This document shows, in pieces, positions 18,267 through 27,616 of a stretch of DNA of 64,000 bases. Made by a program: the position numbers and the translations under genes. Under the pieces are notes generated by a model. It searched no databases. It was not told the DNA's origin and saw nothing but the letters and a program-made list of their open reading frames with translations. This DNA is from Kosmotogales bacterium (GTDB lineage: Bacteria; Thermotogota; Thermotogae; Petrotogales; Kosmotogaceae): assembly GCA_030156385.1 (NCBI GenBank), contig JASGMR010000001.1:1-64000 (forward strand). The letters are read 5' to 3'. Numbering within the stretch: the stretch's first letter is position 1; every line of letters starts with the position of its first letter.

Positions 18267-19186
18267 GTTTTGCAGAAAAAATCAAAGAAGAATTGTGCAG
18301 TCTGGAGATCACCGACAAATACGAAGCGATCTCCGAATTGATGGGATTCATAAAATCCAAGGGAACGTTGAGAATAAGAGATAACGGAGTGTATCTCGTG
18401 ATATATCTGAGTTCTATTTCGGCGCTGAAGAGGCTTTATAAAGTAACGAAATATTTGAATTTAAAAATATTCGAAACTCAGGTCATAGAAATAATAAAAT
18501 TGAATCGTAACAAAGGTGGAGAAATCATCTTCGATTATGCGAAGATTGAAAATTTTTTTATAAAGCACGATTTTTTGATCCGAAATGATAATTTGCCGGA
18601 CTTTTTAAAGCACGACCCCGTATATTTTGGTGATTTTTTACGCGGGTTGTTCATATCCGGAGGATCTCTGGTGGATCCAAAAAAGGAATATCATCTTGAG
18701 ATTACACTCGACACCGATCATGAATTCATTGAGGATTTATTGTATAGTCTGTCCGAGACCTTCAACATAGAAGCGAAATTGATAAGATTGGGAAAGAAAT
18801 ACAAAGTATACATTAAATCTTCATCGGATATAAAGGAGTTTTTGTCCATAATCGGGTCTATGAAGCATTTCATGGCTCTGTCACAAACGATTGAAATGAA
18901 AAAAATAAGGGGTAACGTTACGAGGACTTTAAATTTTTTGTCCGCCAACGCGAATAAATCCGCTCAGGCGATAGTTAAACAGGTACAAGCCATCAATTAT
19001 ATTAAAAAAAATGGGGGATTTGATCTTTTAAGTGATGACTTAAAGCAATTGGTTGAACTTAGATTGAATAACGAAGAAATGAGTTTGAAAGAATTAGGTG
19101 AGTTGTATGATCCTCCGATAAGTAAATCTTCAATTTACAATAAGTTCAGAAAAATATTCAAGATTGCTGAAGAATTGGGGGGATAA
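18263..19186 (+). CDS. whiA: WhiA family DNA-binding protein
   Basis: WhiA combines a degenerate LAGLIDADG homing-endonuclease-like fold with a C-terminal helix-turn-helix. The 307-residue protein shows SFAEKIKEELCS at the start, the FLRGLFISGGSLVDPKKEYHLE core near residue 125, TRTLNFLSANANKSAQA near residue 220, and the C-terminal ELRLNNEEMSLKELGELYDP followed by ISKSSIYNKFRKI, which is the recognition helix region. Endonuclease residues are not expected to be functional. Roles in division and sporulation are known in Gram-positives; here the target is unknown. Confidence 0.93.
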   Translation: MSFAEKIKEELCSLEITDKYEAISELMGFIKSKGTLRIRDNGVYLVIYLSSISALKRLYKVTKYLNLKIFETQVIEIIKLNRNKGGEIIFDYAKIENFFIKHDFLIRNDNLPDFLKHDPVYFGDFLRGLFISGGSLVDPKKEYHLEITLDTDHEFIEDLLYSLSETFNIEAKLIRLGKKYKVYIKSSSDIKEFLSIIGSMKHFMALSQTIEMKKIRGNVTRTLNFLSANANKSAQAIVKQVQAINYIKKNGGFDLLSDDLKQLVELRLNNEEMSLKELGELYDPPISKSSIYNKFRKIFKIAEELGG

Positions 19187-19188
19187 TG

Positions 19189-19653
19189 ATGATTTGCCCG
19201 TACTGTAATGGATTTCAAACAAAGGTTTTAGATTCAAGACCCGTTGAAGACGGCAAAGTTATAAGAAGAAGAAGGGAATGTGAATCCTGTGGAGGAAGAT
19301 TCACCACATACGAAAGATACGAAAGAATGCCGTTTTTTGTTGTAAAAAAAGATGGAAGAAAAGAGCGTTTTAACAGAACAAAATTGAGAGACGGAATTTT
19401 AAAAGCTTTTGAAAAAAGGCCGTTTTCTCTGGAAGAAATCGACAAAATAGTTTCTGAAATTGAAAATCAGATTCTCAAATCCGGAAAACACGAGATAGAA
19501 GCTGCAAAAATTGGAGAGATAACCGTTGACAAGTTGAAAAATCTTGATCAAATCGCATATGTGCGTTTTGCATCAGTTTACAAAGAGTTCAGAGATTTGG
19601 ACCATTTTATGGATATAATAAATGAGTTGAAAATTGAATTAAAAAACCGATGA
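19189..19653 (+). CDS. nrdR: Transcriptional repressor NrdR
   Basis: NrdR represses ribonucleotide reductase genes in response to bound ATP or dATP. The N-terminal zinc ribbon CPYC...CESC encloses VLDSRPVEDGKVIRRRREC, and GGRFTTYERYE follows. The ATP-cone domain covers roughly residues 48-138 (VKKDGRKERFNRTKLRDGI). Two ATGs are adjacent; the six G residues at 19177-19182 fit the second one at 19189 better, giving 154 residues. NrdR-box targets are not seen in this window. Confidence 0.95.
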   Translation: MICPYCNGFQTKVLDSRPVEDGKVIRRRRECESCGGRFTTYERYERMPFFVVKKDGRKERFNRTKLRDGILKAFEKRPFSLEEIDKIVSEIENQILKSGKHEIEAAKIGEITVDKLKNLDQIAYVRFASVYKEFRDLDHFMDIINELKIELKNR

Positions 19654-19665
19654 TGGAGGTTGTTT

Positions 19666-20139
19666 ATGGCTAAGGAAGAATCAATTTTACTGACTAAAGA
19701 AGGTTATTTAAAACTAAAAAAAGAACTTGAAGAAAATAGAAAAAAGTTGATGTACGATATTGCACAGAGAATTAAAGAGGCTAGGGAATTAGGTGATTTG
19801 AGCGAGAATTCCGAATACGATGAAGCGAAAAATGAACAGGGAAGAATTAACAGCAGAATTCAGCAACTGGAAAACATTTTGAACAAAGCTCAGGTCATTC
19901 AGGATGAAAGTGATGGAGAAACTGTAAAGCTAGGTTCGAAACTCATGTTATTCGATGAATCAGAGAAAAAAGAACTGAAACTCACCCTTGTTAATCCTCA
20001 GGAGGCGAATATTTTTGAAAACAAAATAAGTGTTGATTCGCCGGTGGGCGCGGCGGTTTTGAGCAGAAAACTGAATGAGATTATAAAAATAAAAACCCCA
20101 TCCGGAATAAAAAAATATAAAATAATAGGTGTCAGTTAA
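19666..20139 (+). CDS. greA: Transcription elongation factor GreA
   Basis: GreA rescues backtracked RNA polymerase by stimulating transcript cleavage. The N-terminal coiled coil contains [15 protein letters not shown] and the tip motif [17 protein letters not shown] with the two acidic residues that reach the polymerase active site; the C-terminal domain includes [19 protein letters not shown] precedes the ATG at 19666; a TTG at 19660 overlaps that site. The length is 157 residues, as usual. Confidence 0.96.
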   Translation: MAKEESILLTKEGYLKLKKELEENRKKLMYDIAQRIKEARELGDLSENSEYDEAKNEQGRINSRIQQLENILNKAQVIQDESDGETVKLGSKLMLFDESEKKELKLTLVNPQEANIFENKISVDSPVGAAVLSRKLNEIIKIKTPSGIKKYKIIGVS

Positions 20140-20153
20140 TCGGAGGAATTATA

Positions 20154-21632
20154 ATGAGTGATGAAATAAGGGAACAGAGAATCAAAGAGGTAAATGAACT
20201 GAGAGAGCAGGGAGTAAATCCTTATCCGTATAAATTTGAAAAGACAGAAACCACCGGTGAGATCAAAGAGAAATTTTCGTATTTGGAAAAGGGTCAGGTT
20301 CTTGAAGATGAGAAAGTTTCCACTGCCGGAAGGGTTATGGCGATAAGAAAACAGGGGAAAACCTCCTTTTTTGTAATTAAAGATGTCGATGGCAGGATTC
20401 AGGCCTATATAAGACAGGATAAGGTTGGAGAAAAAGATTTTTCCTTTTTTAAGAAATATATCAATCTGGGAGATTTTATCGGAATCAAGGGATTTCCCTT
20501 CAAAACACACACTGGAGAACTGTCGGTTTTCGTGGAAGAGTTTAAGTTGCTTTCGAAGACGCTTCAGACACTTCCAGAAAAATGGCACGGTTTGAAGGAT
20601 AAAGAGATTATTTACAGACAGAGATATGTGGAGATGTTATCGAACGACGATGCACTCAACAGATTCAAAATCAGATTTGAAATATTAAAAACCGTCAGAG
20701 AAGAATTGAATAAAAAAGGTTTTATAGAAGTGGAAACCCCTGTTTTGCATTATTTGACAGGTGGAGCCACCGCAAGACCATTCGAGACGAAAATGAACGC
20801 GTTTGATGCGGAGATGTTCATGAGAATTTCTCTTGAATTGTATTTGAAAAGATATCTCGTCGGAGGTTTTGATAAAGTTTATGAAATAGGAAAGAATTTC
20901 AGAAACGAAGGAATTTCATATAAACATCATCCCGAATTCACTATGATGGAACTCTATCAGGCGTATGCCGATTACTTTGATATCATGGATCTCGTCGAAG
21001 AGCTGGTCAACACGGTTGTGAGGAAAGTGGCCGGAAAGGAAGTAATCGAATACGGTGGAAAGAAAATAGATTTTACCCGCCCATGGAAAAGAGTGGTTAT
21101 GGCGGATTATATAAAGGAAAAACTCGGCGCAGATATTATAAATGATTCGGATGAGAAATTGCTTTCCATTCTGGAAGAACACGAAAGTATTCCCGAAATA
21201 AAGGAAAGAGGGCATTTGATCGATAAACTCTGGGACTTAGTTGAGGATTCCGTGGTAAATCCGACTTTCATCATGGAACATCCAACGATCATCTCTCCCC
21301 TTGCGAAAAAACACAGAGAGAAGGAAAATGTGACGGAGAGATTTGAGCTCGTAATCAACGGAATGGAAATAGCGAATGCGTTCAGTGAGCTGAACGATCC
21401 CGTGGAACAATTCAAAAGATTCGAACACCAGGCTAAACTCAGAGAAGAAGGTGACGAAGAAGCTCAAATGATGGATCTGGATTTTATCAGTGCTCTGGAA
21501 TACGGCATGCCACCGACAGGTGGACTGGGATTAGGATGGGACAGAATAGTCATGCTGCTGACAGATTCCCCGTCTATAAGGGATGTTATTCCATTTCCAA
21601 TGGTCAGAAAGTCAAACGAGGAGAACATATGA
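20154..21632 (+). CDS. lysS: Lysyl-tRNA synthetase, class II
   Basis: The 492-residue enzyme has an N-terminal OB-fold anticodon-binding domain (about residues 50-150, with [19 protein letters not shown]) and a class II catalytic domain. Motif 1 is around [16 protein letters not shown], motif 2 is [19 protein letters not shown], and motif 3 is [16 protein letters not shown] near the C-terminus, followed by [14 protein letters not shown] precedes the start. The stop overlaps the next gene's ATG. Confidence 0.97.
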   Translation: MSDEIREQRIKEVNELREQGVNPYPYKFEKTETTGEIKEKFSYLEKGQVLEDEKVSTAGRVMAIRKQGKTSFFVIKDVDGRIQAYIRQDKVGEKDFSFFKKYINLGDFIGIKGFPFKTHTGELSVFVEEFKLLSKTLQTLPEKWHGLKDKEIIYRQRYVEMLSNDDALNRFKIRFEILKTVREELNKKGFIEVETPVLHYLTGGATARPFETKMNAFDAEMFMRISLELYLKRYLVGGFDKVYEIGKNFRNEGISYKHHPEFTMMELYQAYADYFDIMDLVEELVNTVVRKVAGKEVIEYGGKKIDFTRPWKRVVMADYIKEKLGADIINDSDEKLLSILEEHESIPEIKERGHLIDKLWDLVEDSVVNPTFIMEHPTIISPLAKKHREKENVTERFELVINGMEIANAFSELNDPVEQFKRFEHQAKLREEGDEEAQMMDLDFISALEYGMPPTGGLGLGWDRIVMLLTDSPSIRDVIPFPMVRKSNEENI

Positions 21633-22090
21633 GTTTATATATGAATTTAAACGAAGATCTGAAGAAATATATGAAACTTAAGGATAAGGATAAAATCAAC
21701 GCTATCAGGTCAATCATTGCGGCTGTAAAGAATTTCAAGACATCTTCTTCAAAAGCGAAGAATGAAGAAATTACGGACGAGATAATTATAGATCTCGCTT
21801 CAAGAGAGGCAAAGAAGAGAGAAGAAGCTATTTTGGCCTATGAAAAACTGGATAGAGATGAACTGGTGGAACATGAGAAAAATGAACTTGAGATAATTAA
21901 AAGTTATCTGCCTAAATCGCTTTCAAATGAAGAAATCTCGAAGATCGCCCTTGAAACTATTCAGGAAACGGGGGCCAAGGGCCCATCGGATCTTGGAGTT
22001 GTTATGAAGGCACTGATTTCAAAAACTAAAGGAAGAGCCGACGGAAAAATGGTTAATAAGATAGTGAGGGAAATGCTGGCCGGTTTATAA
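21629..22090 (+). CDS. GatB/YqeY domain protein
   Basis: This 153-residue protein matches the YqeY family (PF09424), related to the C-terminal domain of the amidotransferase subunit GatB. Landmarks are [33 protein letters not shown], the [14 protein letters not shown] segment and [12 protein letters not shown] with [17 protein letters not shown] at the end. An open frame extends 31 codons upstream inside lysS, but GAGGAG precedes the ATG at 21629, which overlaps the lysS stop as ATGA. Its molecular role is unproven; a link to tRNA-dependent amidation or tRNA binding is inferred. Confidence 0.9.
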   Translation: MSLYMNLNEDLKKYMKLKDKDKINAIRSIIAAVKNFKTSSSKAKNEEITDEIIIDLASREAKKREEAILAYEKLDRDELVEHEKNELEIIKSYLPKSLSNEEISKIALETIQETGAKGPSDLGVVMKALISKTKGRADGKMVNKIVREMLAGL

Positions 22091-22338
22091 AAGAGGAGAA
22101 TTGAATTTCTCAACGAAGGATTTTTTGTGAGTTCCATCGAAAAATTTGAATATGAGATAGGATTTTTTTGGAATAATTATTAAAATTAACCCTGGATGGT
22201 CTACTCAAATAATGATATTTATAACAAAGGTTTTTTGAAATAATTATCCATGGGGAGTTCTAAACAATAATAAATAGAGATGATAATTTTTAAAATTATG
22301 GTAATATTGTCCTTAGAAATAATAAGGAGGTAAGTGTT
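22091..22338. other. Intergenic region with a near-direct repeat and a palindrome
   Basis: No gene is seen. TTTTTTGGAATAATTAT (22164-22180) recurs with one change at 22231-22247. ATAATTTTTAAAATTAT at 22283-22299 is a perfect palindrome close to the start of the DUF1015 gene and could be an operator. All are AT-rich and may be chance. Confidence 0.3.
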
Positions 22339-23565
22339 GTGGCCATTATAAAACCATTTAAAATTCTTCATCCAAAAAAGGAATTCGTTGAAGAAATTTC
22401 TTGTCCCCCATACGATGTTGTCAGCAGAAAAGAAGCTGAACTCTATGCAAAGAACCCCATCAGTTTTATGCACGTGATAAGAGCCGAAGTGGATATGAAA
22501 GATGAAAACGAAAACGTGTATCAAAAGGCAAAAGAGAATCTTGAAAAATTGGTATCCGGAGAATATTTACTGGAAGAGAAAGATCCGGTTTTTTATATTT
22601 ACAGGCAGAAGATGGGTAATTTTACCCAGACAGGGTTGGTTGCGTGTGTCAGTGTAAAAGAATACGATCAGAATATAATAAAAAAACACGAATTAACGAG
22701 ACAGGAGAAAGAGGACGATAGAACTAATCATATCCTGTCTTTGAAAGCGAATACGGGGCCCGTTTTTCTTACTTATCCCGGCGAAAAGGGTAAAGAGAAT
22801 TTTTTTGATGAACTGGTGAATAATAAGTGTCCCCTCTATGACTTCAAAGATGAAAATGAAGTGACACACACGATTTACAGGATAGATGACACAAATGTTA
22901 TTGAACAGATAAAATGTGAATTTGAAAAAATTCCATATTTATACATTGCCGACGGTCATCACAGAGCTGCGGCAGCTTCAAGAGTGGCCAAAATAATGGG
23001 TGGGGATTCCGATTACGATCCCGAAAAAGAATACAATTATTTTTTATCCGTTATCTTTCCTTCGGCACAACTCAATATTATGGATTACAACAGAATAATT
23101 AAAGATCTGAACAGCCATTCAACCGATAAATTTTTGCAGAAAGTCGGAGAACTGTTTGAAATCTACAAAGAAGATTTTAACGGTAAACCGGATAAGAAAC
23201 ATCATTTTGGCATGTATATGAATGATCAATGGTACCTTCTGATTCCGAAAAAGGGTACCTACAATTCGAAAGATCCTATATTGTCTCTCGATGTGTCCAT
23301 TCTGCAGAATAACCTTTTGAATCCGATTTTAGGAATAAGAGATCCGCGAAAAGACGAAAGAATTGATTTTGTCGGAGGCATAAAGGGTACGAAAGAATTG
23401 GAAAAACTCGTAGATTCGGGAAAATACAGAGTTGCTTTCTCTCTTTTCCCAACTTCAATTTATGAATTGATGGACGTCGCCGATTCCGGTAAAACGATGC
23501 CTCCAAAATCCACCTGGTTTGAACCAAAATTGAGAAGCGGCTTGTTCGTTCATAAATTACAATGA
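22339..23565 (+). CDS. DUF1015 family protein
   Basis: The 408-residue protein shows the DUF1015 (PF06245) pattern: IIKPFKILHPKKEFVEEISC with PPYDVVS, then NPISFMHVIRAE, YIYRQKM, a KKHELTRQEKEDDRTNHI segment, LYIADGHHRAAAASRVA with a His pair, and a C-terminal FSLFPTSIYELMDVADSGKTM plus PPKSTWFEPKLRSG. The conserved charged residues suggest an enzyme related to the ParB/sulfiredoxin superfamily, possibly a kinase acting on a small substrate, but that is inference. It starts with GTG eight bases after AAGGAGG and overlaps ispD by four bases. Confidence 0.88.
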   Translation: MAIIKPFKILHPKKEFVEEISCPPYDVVSRKEAELYAKNPISFMHVIRAEVDMKDENENVYQKAKENLEKLVSGEYLLEEKDPVFYIYRQKMGNFTQTGLVACVSVKEYDQNIIKKHELTRQEKEDDRTNHILSLKANTGPVFLTYPGEKGKENFFDELVNNKCPLYDFKDENEVTHTIYRIDDTNVIEQIKCEFEKIPYLYIADGHHRAAAASRVAKIMGGDSDYDPEKEYNYFLSVIFPSAQLNIMDYNRIIKDLNSHSTDKFLQKVGELFEIYKEDFNGKPDKKHHFGMYMNDQWYLLIPKKGTYNSKDPILSLDVSILQNNLLNPILGIRDPRKDERIDFVGGIKGTKELEKLVDSGKYRVAFSLFPTSIYELMDVADSGKTMPPKSTWFEPKLRSGLFVHKLQ

Positions 23566-24269
23566 CAGATGCGGCTATAATAGTAGCGGCAGGTACAGGA
23601 AAAAGGTTTGAATCTGAAGTTCCAAAGCAGTTTGAAAAAATAAATGAAATAGAACTTTTTATAAGATCCCTGATGATTTTTGACATTCCTCAGATAAAAT
23701 TGTTGTTGCTGATGGTGAATCCAGAAATGATTGAAATGTCAAAAAATATTGTAAAGAAATATGATTTTAATTCCGGGATTGAAGTGGCTGCGGGTGGAGG
23801 CACGAGACAGGAATCGGTTTTCAGGGGCCTGAAGTATCTGGAAAAGTATGAAATAAATAAAGTGATAATACATGATGCTGCCAGACCGTTGTTCAAGAGT
23901 GAAGATGCTTCATGTCTTTTAAATTTTGTGAAAACGGGGGAGGGAGCGGTAGTCGTTTCAAATATCAGGAACACCATTTATGAGGTCAATTGTGATCGTA
24001 TAATAAACGTTCCCGACAGGAATCTTTTTTTAAATGCCGAAACCCCTCAGGCATTCATATATAAAGAAATATTTGAAGCCCATAAAAGAGAGGTAACAAA
24101 TGAAATATATAATAATACAGATGACACACAAATCTATTTGAAAAATGGATTTAAAATGAATCTGTACAAAATTTCATACAATAATTTAAAAATAACTCAC
24201 AAAGAGGACTTATTTGTCGCAGAAGCTCTGCTGAACAAAAGGGAATCGGGGAGGAAAAATGACAGATAA
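23562..24269 (+). CDS. ispD: 2-C-methyl-D-erythritol 4-phosphate cytidylyltransferase
   Basis: IspD makes CDP-methylerythritol in the non-mevalonate isoprenoid pathway. The N-terminal nucleotide-binding loop IIVAAGTGKRF and PKQFEKI are present, followed by GGGTRQESVFRGLKYL, VIIHDAARPLF, ETPQAF and the TDDTQIYL segment that usually follows the substrate-binding region. The length of 235 residues is normal. Related pyrophosphorylases of the same fold exist, but the DAARP and ETPQ motifs together favour IspD. It overlaps both neighbours. Confidence 0.9.
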   Translation: MTDAAIIVAAGTGKRFESEVPKQFEKINEIELFIRSLMIFDIPQIKLLLLMVNPEMIEMSKNIVKKYDFNSGIEVAAGGGTRQESVFRGLKYLEKYEINKVIIHDAARPLFKSEDASCLLNFVKTGEGAVVVSNIRNTIYEVNCDRIINVPDRNLFLNAETPQAFIYKEIFEAHKREVTNEIYNNTDDTQIYLKNGFKMNLYKISYNNLKITHKEDLFVAEALLNKRESGRKNDR

Positions 24270-25479
24270 ATTGAATTACAGGAAAACTTTCGTATTGGGC
24301 TTCGGTTTTTTTGCCATAAGTCTCGTCTGGCCTTTGTACAACTTTTATGTTCCGCTTTTTCTAAGCGACTACATTGGAAGTCAGTTCTGGATAAATGCGG
24401 TCATGACTATCGATAATATTATGGCGGTTACTTTGATTCCTCTGTTTGGAAATCTCAGTGACAGGACAAAAACAAGATTTGGAAGAAGAATGCCATTTTT
24501 GATTTTTGGAATTCCGATTTCCGCATTTCTGTTCACGCTGTTACCCAATTATTCATCCTTTTTGTCTCTTATGATAATACTCATCACTTTGAATCTTGCG
24601 ATGGCCGTATTCAGAGCGCCAACGATAGCTCTTATGCCCGATATAACACCCAAAGATCAGAGAAGTAAAGCGAACGGAATCATAAATTTCATGGGTGGGC
24701 TGGCCTCAGTTTTAGTTTTATCGGTCGGAGCGATTTTATTCGATATAAATAAAATTTTACCGTTTATATCCACTGCGGTTTTGATGATTTTTTCCTTATT
24801 TCTTTTGGTGAAGTTCATCAAGGAACCGGAAACGGTTGTGAATGAAGAGACACATGAAAAGGTAAAATTATTTCATACGATCAAAGAAATCTTTCAGGAA
24901 AAAGATACGACCGCCAGAAATATTCTTTTCGCGATTTTCTTCTGGTTTGTTGGATACAATGGAATAGAAGCAACCTTCAGCAGATACAGCGTGGAATTTC
25001 TTAAAATCAAAGCCTCCACCGGTTCGCTCATTCTCAGCACATTTGCAGCATCTTTTCTGATCTTTGCGATTCCCAGCGGATTTATCGCGACGAAAATCGG
25101 TAAAAAGAGAACCATAAAAATAGGTATAATCGGTTTGATAATCACCTTCGGGTTTTTAGCTTTTGTCAGAAATAATACCGTTTTTCTTTCTCTGAATTTC
25201 AGCACTATCATGATCATTCTGATGGCACTCGGAGGTTTTTTCTGGGCGTGTATCAATATAAATTCATATCCCATGGTAGTGGAAAAAGCCGAAGAAAAGA
25301 AAGTCGGGACCTTTACAGGGATATATTATTTCTTTTCGATGCTGGCGGCTATTTTAGGTCCTCTGTTCTTTGGGTTATTTGTCGATTTGATAGGATTCGA
25401 AACCATGTTCGTGGTGGCATCGGTGTCCTTTGTCTTTGCCCTGATTTCCATTATAATGATCAGAGATAAAAACAGATGA
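24259..25479 (+). CDS. MFS transporter, SLC45/GPH-like
   Basis: This 406-residue protein has about 12 hydrophobic helices. The cytoplasmic loop after helix 2 reads LFGNLSDRTKTRFGRRMPFL, whose DRTxTRxGRR pattern is typical of glycoside/sugar carriers of the GPH and SLC45 groups. ALMPDITPKDQRSKANG after helix 4 also fits that group, and KIGKKRTIKIG is the matching loop in the second half. GGGGAGG precedes the ATG, which lies inside the end of ispD. A sugar or sugar-like substrate is likely but not identifiable. Confidence 0.85.
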   Translation: MTDKLNYRKTFVLGFGFFAISLVWPLYNFYVPLFLSDYIGSQFWINAVMTIDNIMAVTLIPLFGNLSDRTKTRFGRRMPFLIFGIPISAFLFTLLPNYSSFLSLMIILITLNLAMAVFRAPTIALMPDITPKDQRSKANGIINFMGGLASVLVLSVGAILFDINKILPFISTAVLMIFSLFLLVKFIKEPETVVNEETHEKVKLFHTIKEIFQEKDTTARNILFAIFFWFVGYNGIEATFSRYSVEFLKIKASTGSLILSTFAASFLIFAIPSGFIATKIGKKRTIKIGIIGLIITFGFLAFVRNNTVFLSLNFSTIMIILMALGGFFWACININSYPMVVEKAEEKKVGTFTGIYYFFSMLAAILGPLFFGLFVDLIGFETMFVVASVSFVFALISIIMIRDKNR

Positions 25480-26084
25480 GTGATAAAATAAACAGGATTT
25501 TTTGTGTGGGCAGGAACTATTATTCACATATAAAAGAGATGAACAATGAAATTCCTTCGAAGCCGCTGATATTTTTGAAGCAGAAAAATTCTATAAATTT
25601 TTCTCACAACATCGTTTATCCGGATGTCTCAAAAGAATTCAGTTACGAGGCCGAATTGGTTTTGAAATTTGGTGAAATTAAAAAAACACCTCTGGAATCG
25701 ATAAATGAATTCACTTTTGGACTGGATTTAACACTGAGAGATATTCAAAGGGAGTGTATAAAAAAAGGTCATCCGTGGGAAAAGAGTAAAGCCTTCGATA
25801 AAAGTGCCCCAATCGGGAAGTTCTATTCGATGAAGTCCCCGGATTATTTGAACGATTTAGAGTTCGTTTTTAAAATAAACAGCGATATCAGGCAGATCGG
25901 AATATTTTCGAATATGATCTTCAGTCTTGAACGGATAATTTCTGAGATCTCCCTTTACTGGAAGCCCGAGGAAGGCGATTTAATATTCACCGGAACACCA
26001 GAGGGAGTCGGTATGTTGAATAGGGGAGATATATTGGAATTATCATCGAACAAAACGGATCCATTTGTCTGGAACGTGGTATAA
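25476..26084 (+). CDS. Fumarylacetoacetate hydrolase family protein
   Basis: The 202-residue protein is a compact FAH-family enzyme of the YcgM/FAHD1 type. It carries FCVGRNYYSHI, PLIFLKQKNSI, the metal-binding FSYEAELVLKFG (Glu pair), FTFGLDLTLRDIQ, KAFDKSAPIG and the signature GDLIFTGTPEGVGMLNRGD. Members hydrolyse or decarboxylate beta-diketo acids such as oxaloacetate or acylpyruvates. The start overlaps the carrier's stop as ATGA, so the two may act on one substrate, which is an inference. Confidence 0.9.
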   Translation: MSDKINRIFCVGRNYYSHIKEMNNEIPSKPLIFLKQKNSINFSHNIVYPDVSKEFSYEAELVLKFGEIKKTPLESINEFTFGLDLTLRDIQRECIKKGHPWEKSKAFDKSAPIGKFYSMKSPDYLNDLEFVFKINSDIRQIGIFSNMIFSLERIISEISLYWKPEEGDLIFTGTPEGVGMLNRGDILELSSNKTDPFVWNVV

Positions 26085-26090
26085 ATAAAA

Positions 26091-26110
26091 AGGGAGTCCG
26101 AAGACTCCCC
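26091..26110. terminator. Bidirectional intrinsic terminator
   Basis: GGGAGTC (26092-26098) pairs with GACTCCC (26103-26109) around CGAA. On the minus strand the hairpin runs into CTTTTTATTT. It separates the convergent FAH and alpha/beta hydrolase genes. Confidence 0.85.
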
Positions 26111-26126
26111 GTCATTCTTTATTTGA

Positions 26127-27038
26127 TCAGAATGCTTTGTTTAAAATTGATACTGCGGCATCGATTGCTGTGGTGAGATCATCCAGATCGTAAAAGACAT
26201 CCAGCATATGATCACAATCCAGTATATAAATTTCTTCCGGTCCCTCGTGGTATCTCAGGAATATCTGGCCACATTCAGGCTGAGGATAAACGGTCGTATC
26301 GTTTAAACCAACGACAACCTGTAAATATCCTTTGTAATTTGAGATTCCCGCAACAGGGTCGACCATGAATAAATTTTCAAAAAATGGTTTTTTGAGTGCT
26401 GTGGTTGCTCCCCACGGTAAAGTTACTTCTATGATTTCTTCTTCACTGTTTTTTGCAGTGAAAACGTCCGTATTCGTGAATATATTCGAATAAGTGTAAG
26501 GAGGATTTGAAACTGCCGACCAGAGAATTGCAACTTTTATATCATCGGATCTTCCTGCTAAAGAAGCGGTGACTAAGCCACCCTGGCTCAGACCAAGAGC
26601 AGCAATTTTTTCTGAGTCCAGTTCCGGAACGGATTTTACAAACTCAACTGCAGCGAAAGCATCGGAGATCTGTCCGTCAAAAGTTGTATCTTCCCAAATT
26701 CCTTCACTTTCTCCAGATCCTCTGAAATCAATTCTGAGACTGGCGAATCCATTCTCTGCCAACATAACGGCAGTGTACTCGAGCATTCCGACTTCGGTAT
26801 CCGTTATATTCATTTCATGTCTCTGCCCTGTGAATCCATGAAACAATAAGACCACAGGAAAGACCTTTTCAGGATTTTCCTCAGGGAGAACGAGAGTTCC
26901 AACGATTTCCTGACCAAGATTTTCAAAGGCCACATCTTTTTGAATTATGGTGGTTTCATCATAGTTTTTGCCTTGATCAATTGCAAAAACAGTAAACGTG
27001 AGTGCAACAAACAGAACCATTAGCATAAACTTTTTCAT
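26127..27038 (-). CDS. Secreted alpha/beta hydrolase
   Basis: This 303-residue protein begins with a clear signal peptide (MKKFMLMVLFVALTFTVFA). The alpha/beta-hydrolase core shows the oxyanion region LLFHGFTG, DFRGSGES, the nucleophile elbow GLSQGG with its Ser near residue 150, a candidate acid Asp in VVGLNDTTVYP, and the catalytic His in CDHMLD. The pattern fits the S9-like or esterase (BAAT/YqjL-type) hydrolases acting outside the membrane. AGGAGG precedes the start. Substrate unknown; an esterase role, such as releasing acyl groups from carbohydrates, is a guess. Confidence 0.88.
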   Translation of the reverse strand: MKKFMLMVLFVALTFTVFAIDQGKNYDETTIIQKDVAFENLGQEIVGTLVLPEENPEKVFPVVLLFHGFTGQRHEMNITDTEVGMLEYTAVMLAENGFASLRIDFRGSGESEGIWEDTTFDGQISDAFAAVEFVKSVPELDSEKIAALGLSQGGLVTASLAGRSDDIKVAILWSAVSNPPYTYSNIFTNTDVFTAKNSEEEIIEVTLPWGATTALKKPFFENLFMVDPVAGISNYKGYLQVVVGLNDTTVYPQPECGQIFLRYHEGPEEIYILDCDHMLDVFYDLDDLTTAIDAAVSILNKAF

Positions 27039-27050
27039 AAAATCCTCCTA

Positions 27051-27073
27051 AAAAAAAGGGCCACAGGCCCTTT
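27051..27073 (-). terminator. Intrinsic terminator after the S1-domain gene
   Basis: Read on the minus strand, AAAGGGCC and GGCCCTTT (27055-27062 and 27066-27073) pair around a three-base loop and are followed by a T run. It lies 14 bases past the S1-domain gene. Confidence 0.85.
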
Positions 27074-27086
27074 CGAAATATATTTT

Positions 27087-27461
27087 TTATCTTCTTTTAT
27101 TCTTTTTAATCCCCCGCTTTTTGTCTAATCTTTGTCTTACTGCAGAATTATTTTGAGCGCTCTCTTTCATGAATTTAGCTAATTTTTTTTCGAAGTCCTG
27201 ATCCTTAGGCGAATCATCTTTTTGATCTGTGTCAACCGCTCTGATCGATAACTCTAATTTTCCATCTTTAGATGTTCCCATAACCTTTGCCTTCACTGTT
27301 TGACCAACTTTAAGATAATCATCAATATTTTTAACATAGTCCTTCGATACCTTAGAAATATGAACGAACCCTTCTTCACCACCATCCAGTGTTACGAAAG
27401 CTCCAAATTTCTTAATTGATGTTACCTTACCTTCAACGATTGAACTTACCTTTACACTCAA
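27087..27461 (-). CDS. S1 RNA-binding domain protein
   Basis: A single S1 domain fills the first 75 residues: VEGKVTSIKKFGAFVTLDGG, EGFVHISKVS, VGQTVKAKVMG and KLELSIRA are the five-strand OB-fold motifs. The rest is a charged, basic tail ending KKNKRR. This resembles the general stress protein 13/YugI group, which associates with ribosomes. A frame opens at ATG 27476, but that ATG overlaps the ribosome site ATGGAGG itself; translation more probably starts at the TTG at 27461, eight bases after GGAGG, giving 124 residues. Confidence 0.85.
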   Translation of the reverse strand: MSVKVSSIVEGKVTSIKKFGAFVTLDGGEEGFVHISKVSKDYVKNIDDYLKVGQTVKAKVMGTSKDGKLELSIRAVDTDQKDDSPKDQDFEKKLAKFMKESAQNNSAVRQRLDKKRGIKKNKRR

Positions 27462-27566
27462 ATGAAAAACCTCCATTAATCACTTAATAAATTGCTGTAT
27501 GATTATATCATAAAATCTTTTCTATTTCAAAATATATAGCATTATTATAATCAAAAATGTTGCCGC

Positions 27567-27594
27567 TTGATAATGTATTTTATTTGATTATAAT
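27567..27594 (+). promoter_or_regulatory. Near-consensus promoter of the flavodoxin-like gene
   Basis: TTGATA at 27567-27572 and TATAAT at 27589-27594 are 16 bases apart. Transcription should begin near 27601, which rules out the upstream ATG at 27557 as start codon of the following gene. Confidence 0.65.
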
Positions 27595-27616
27595 ATATAA
27601 TATCGTGGATTGGGGA

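Noticed and set aside
22091-22140. Weak GAGAA/TTCTC hairpin with a T run after the YqeY-like gene
   Set aside because: The stem is five A/T-rich pairs and the T run is displaced, so I do not call it a terminator.
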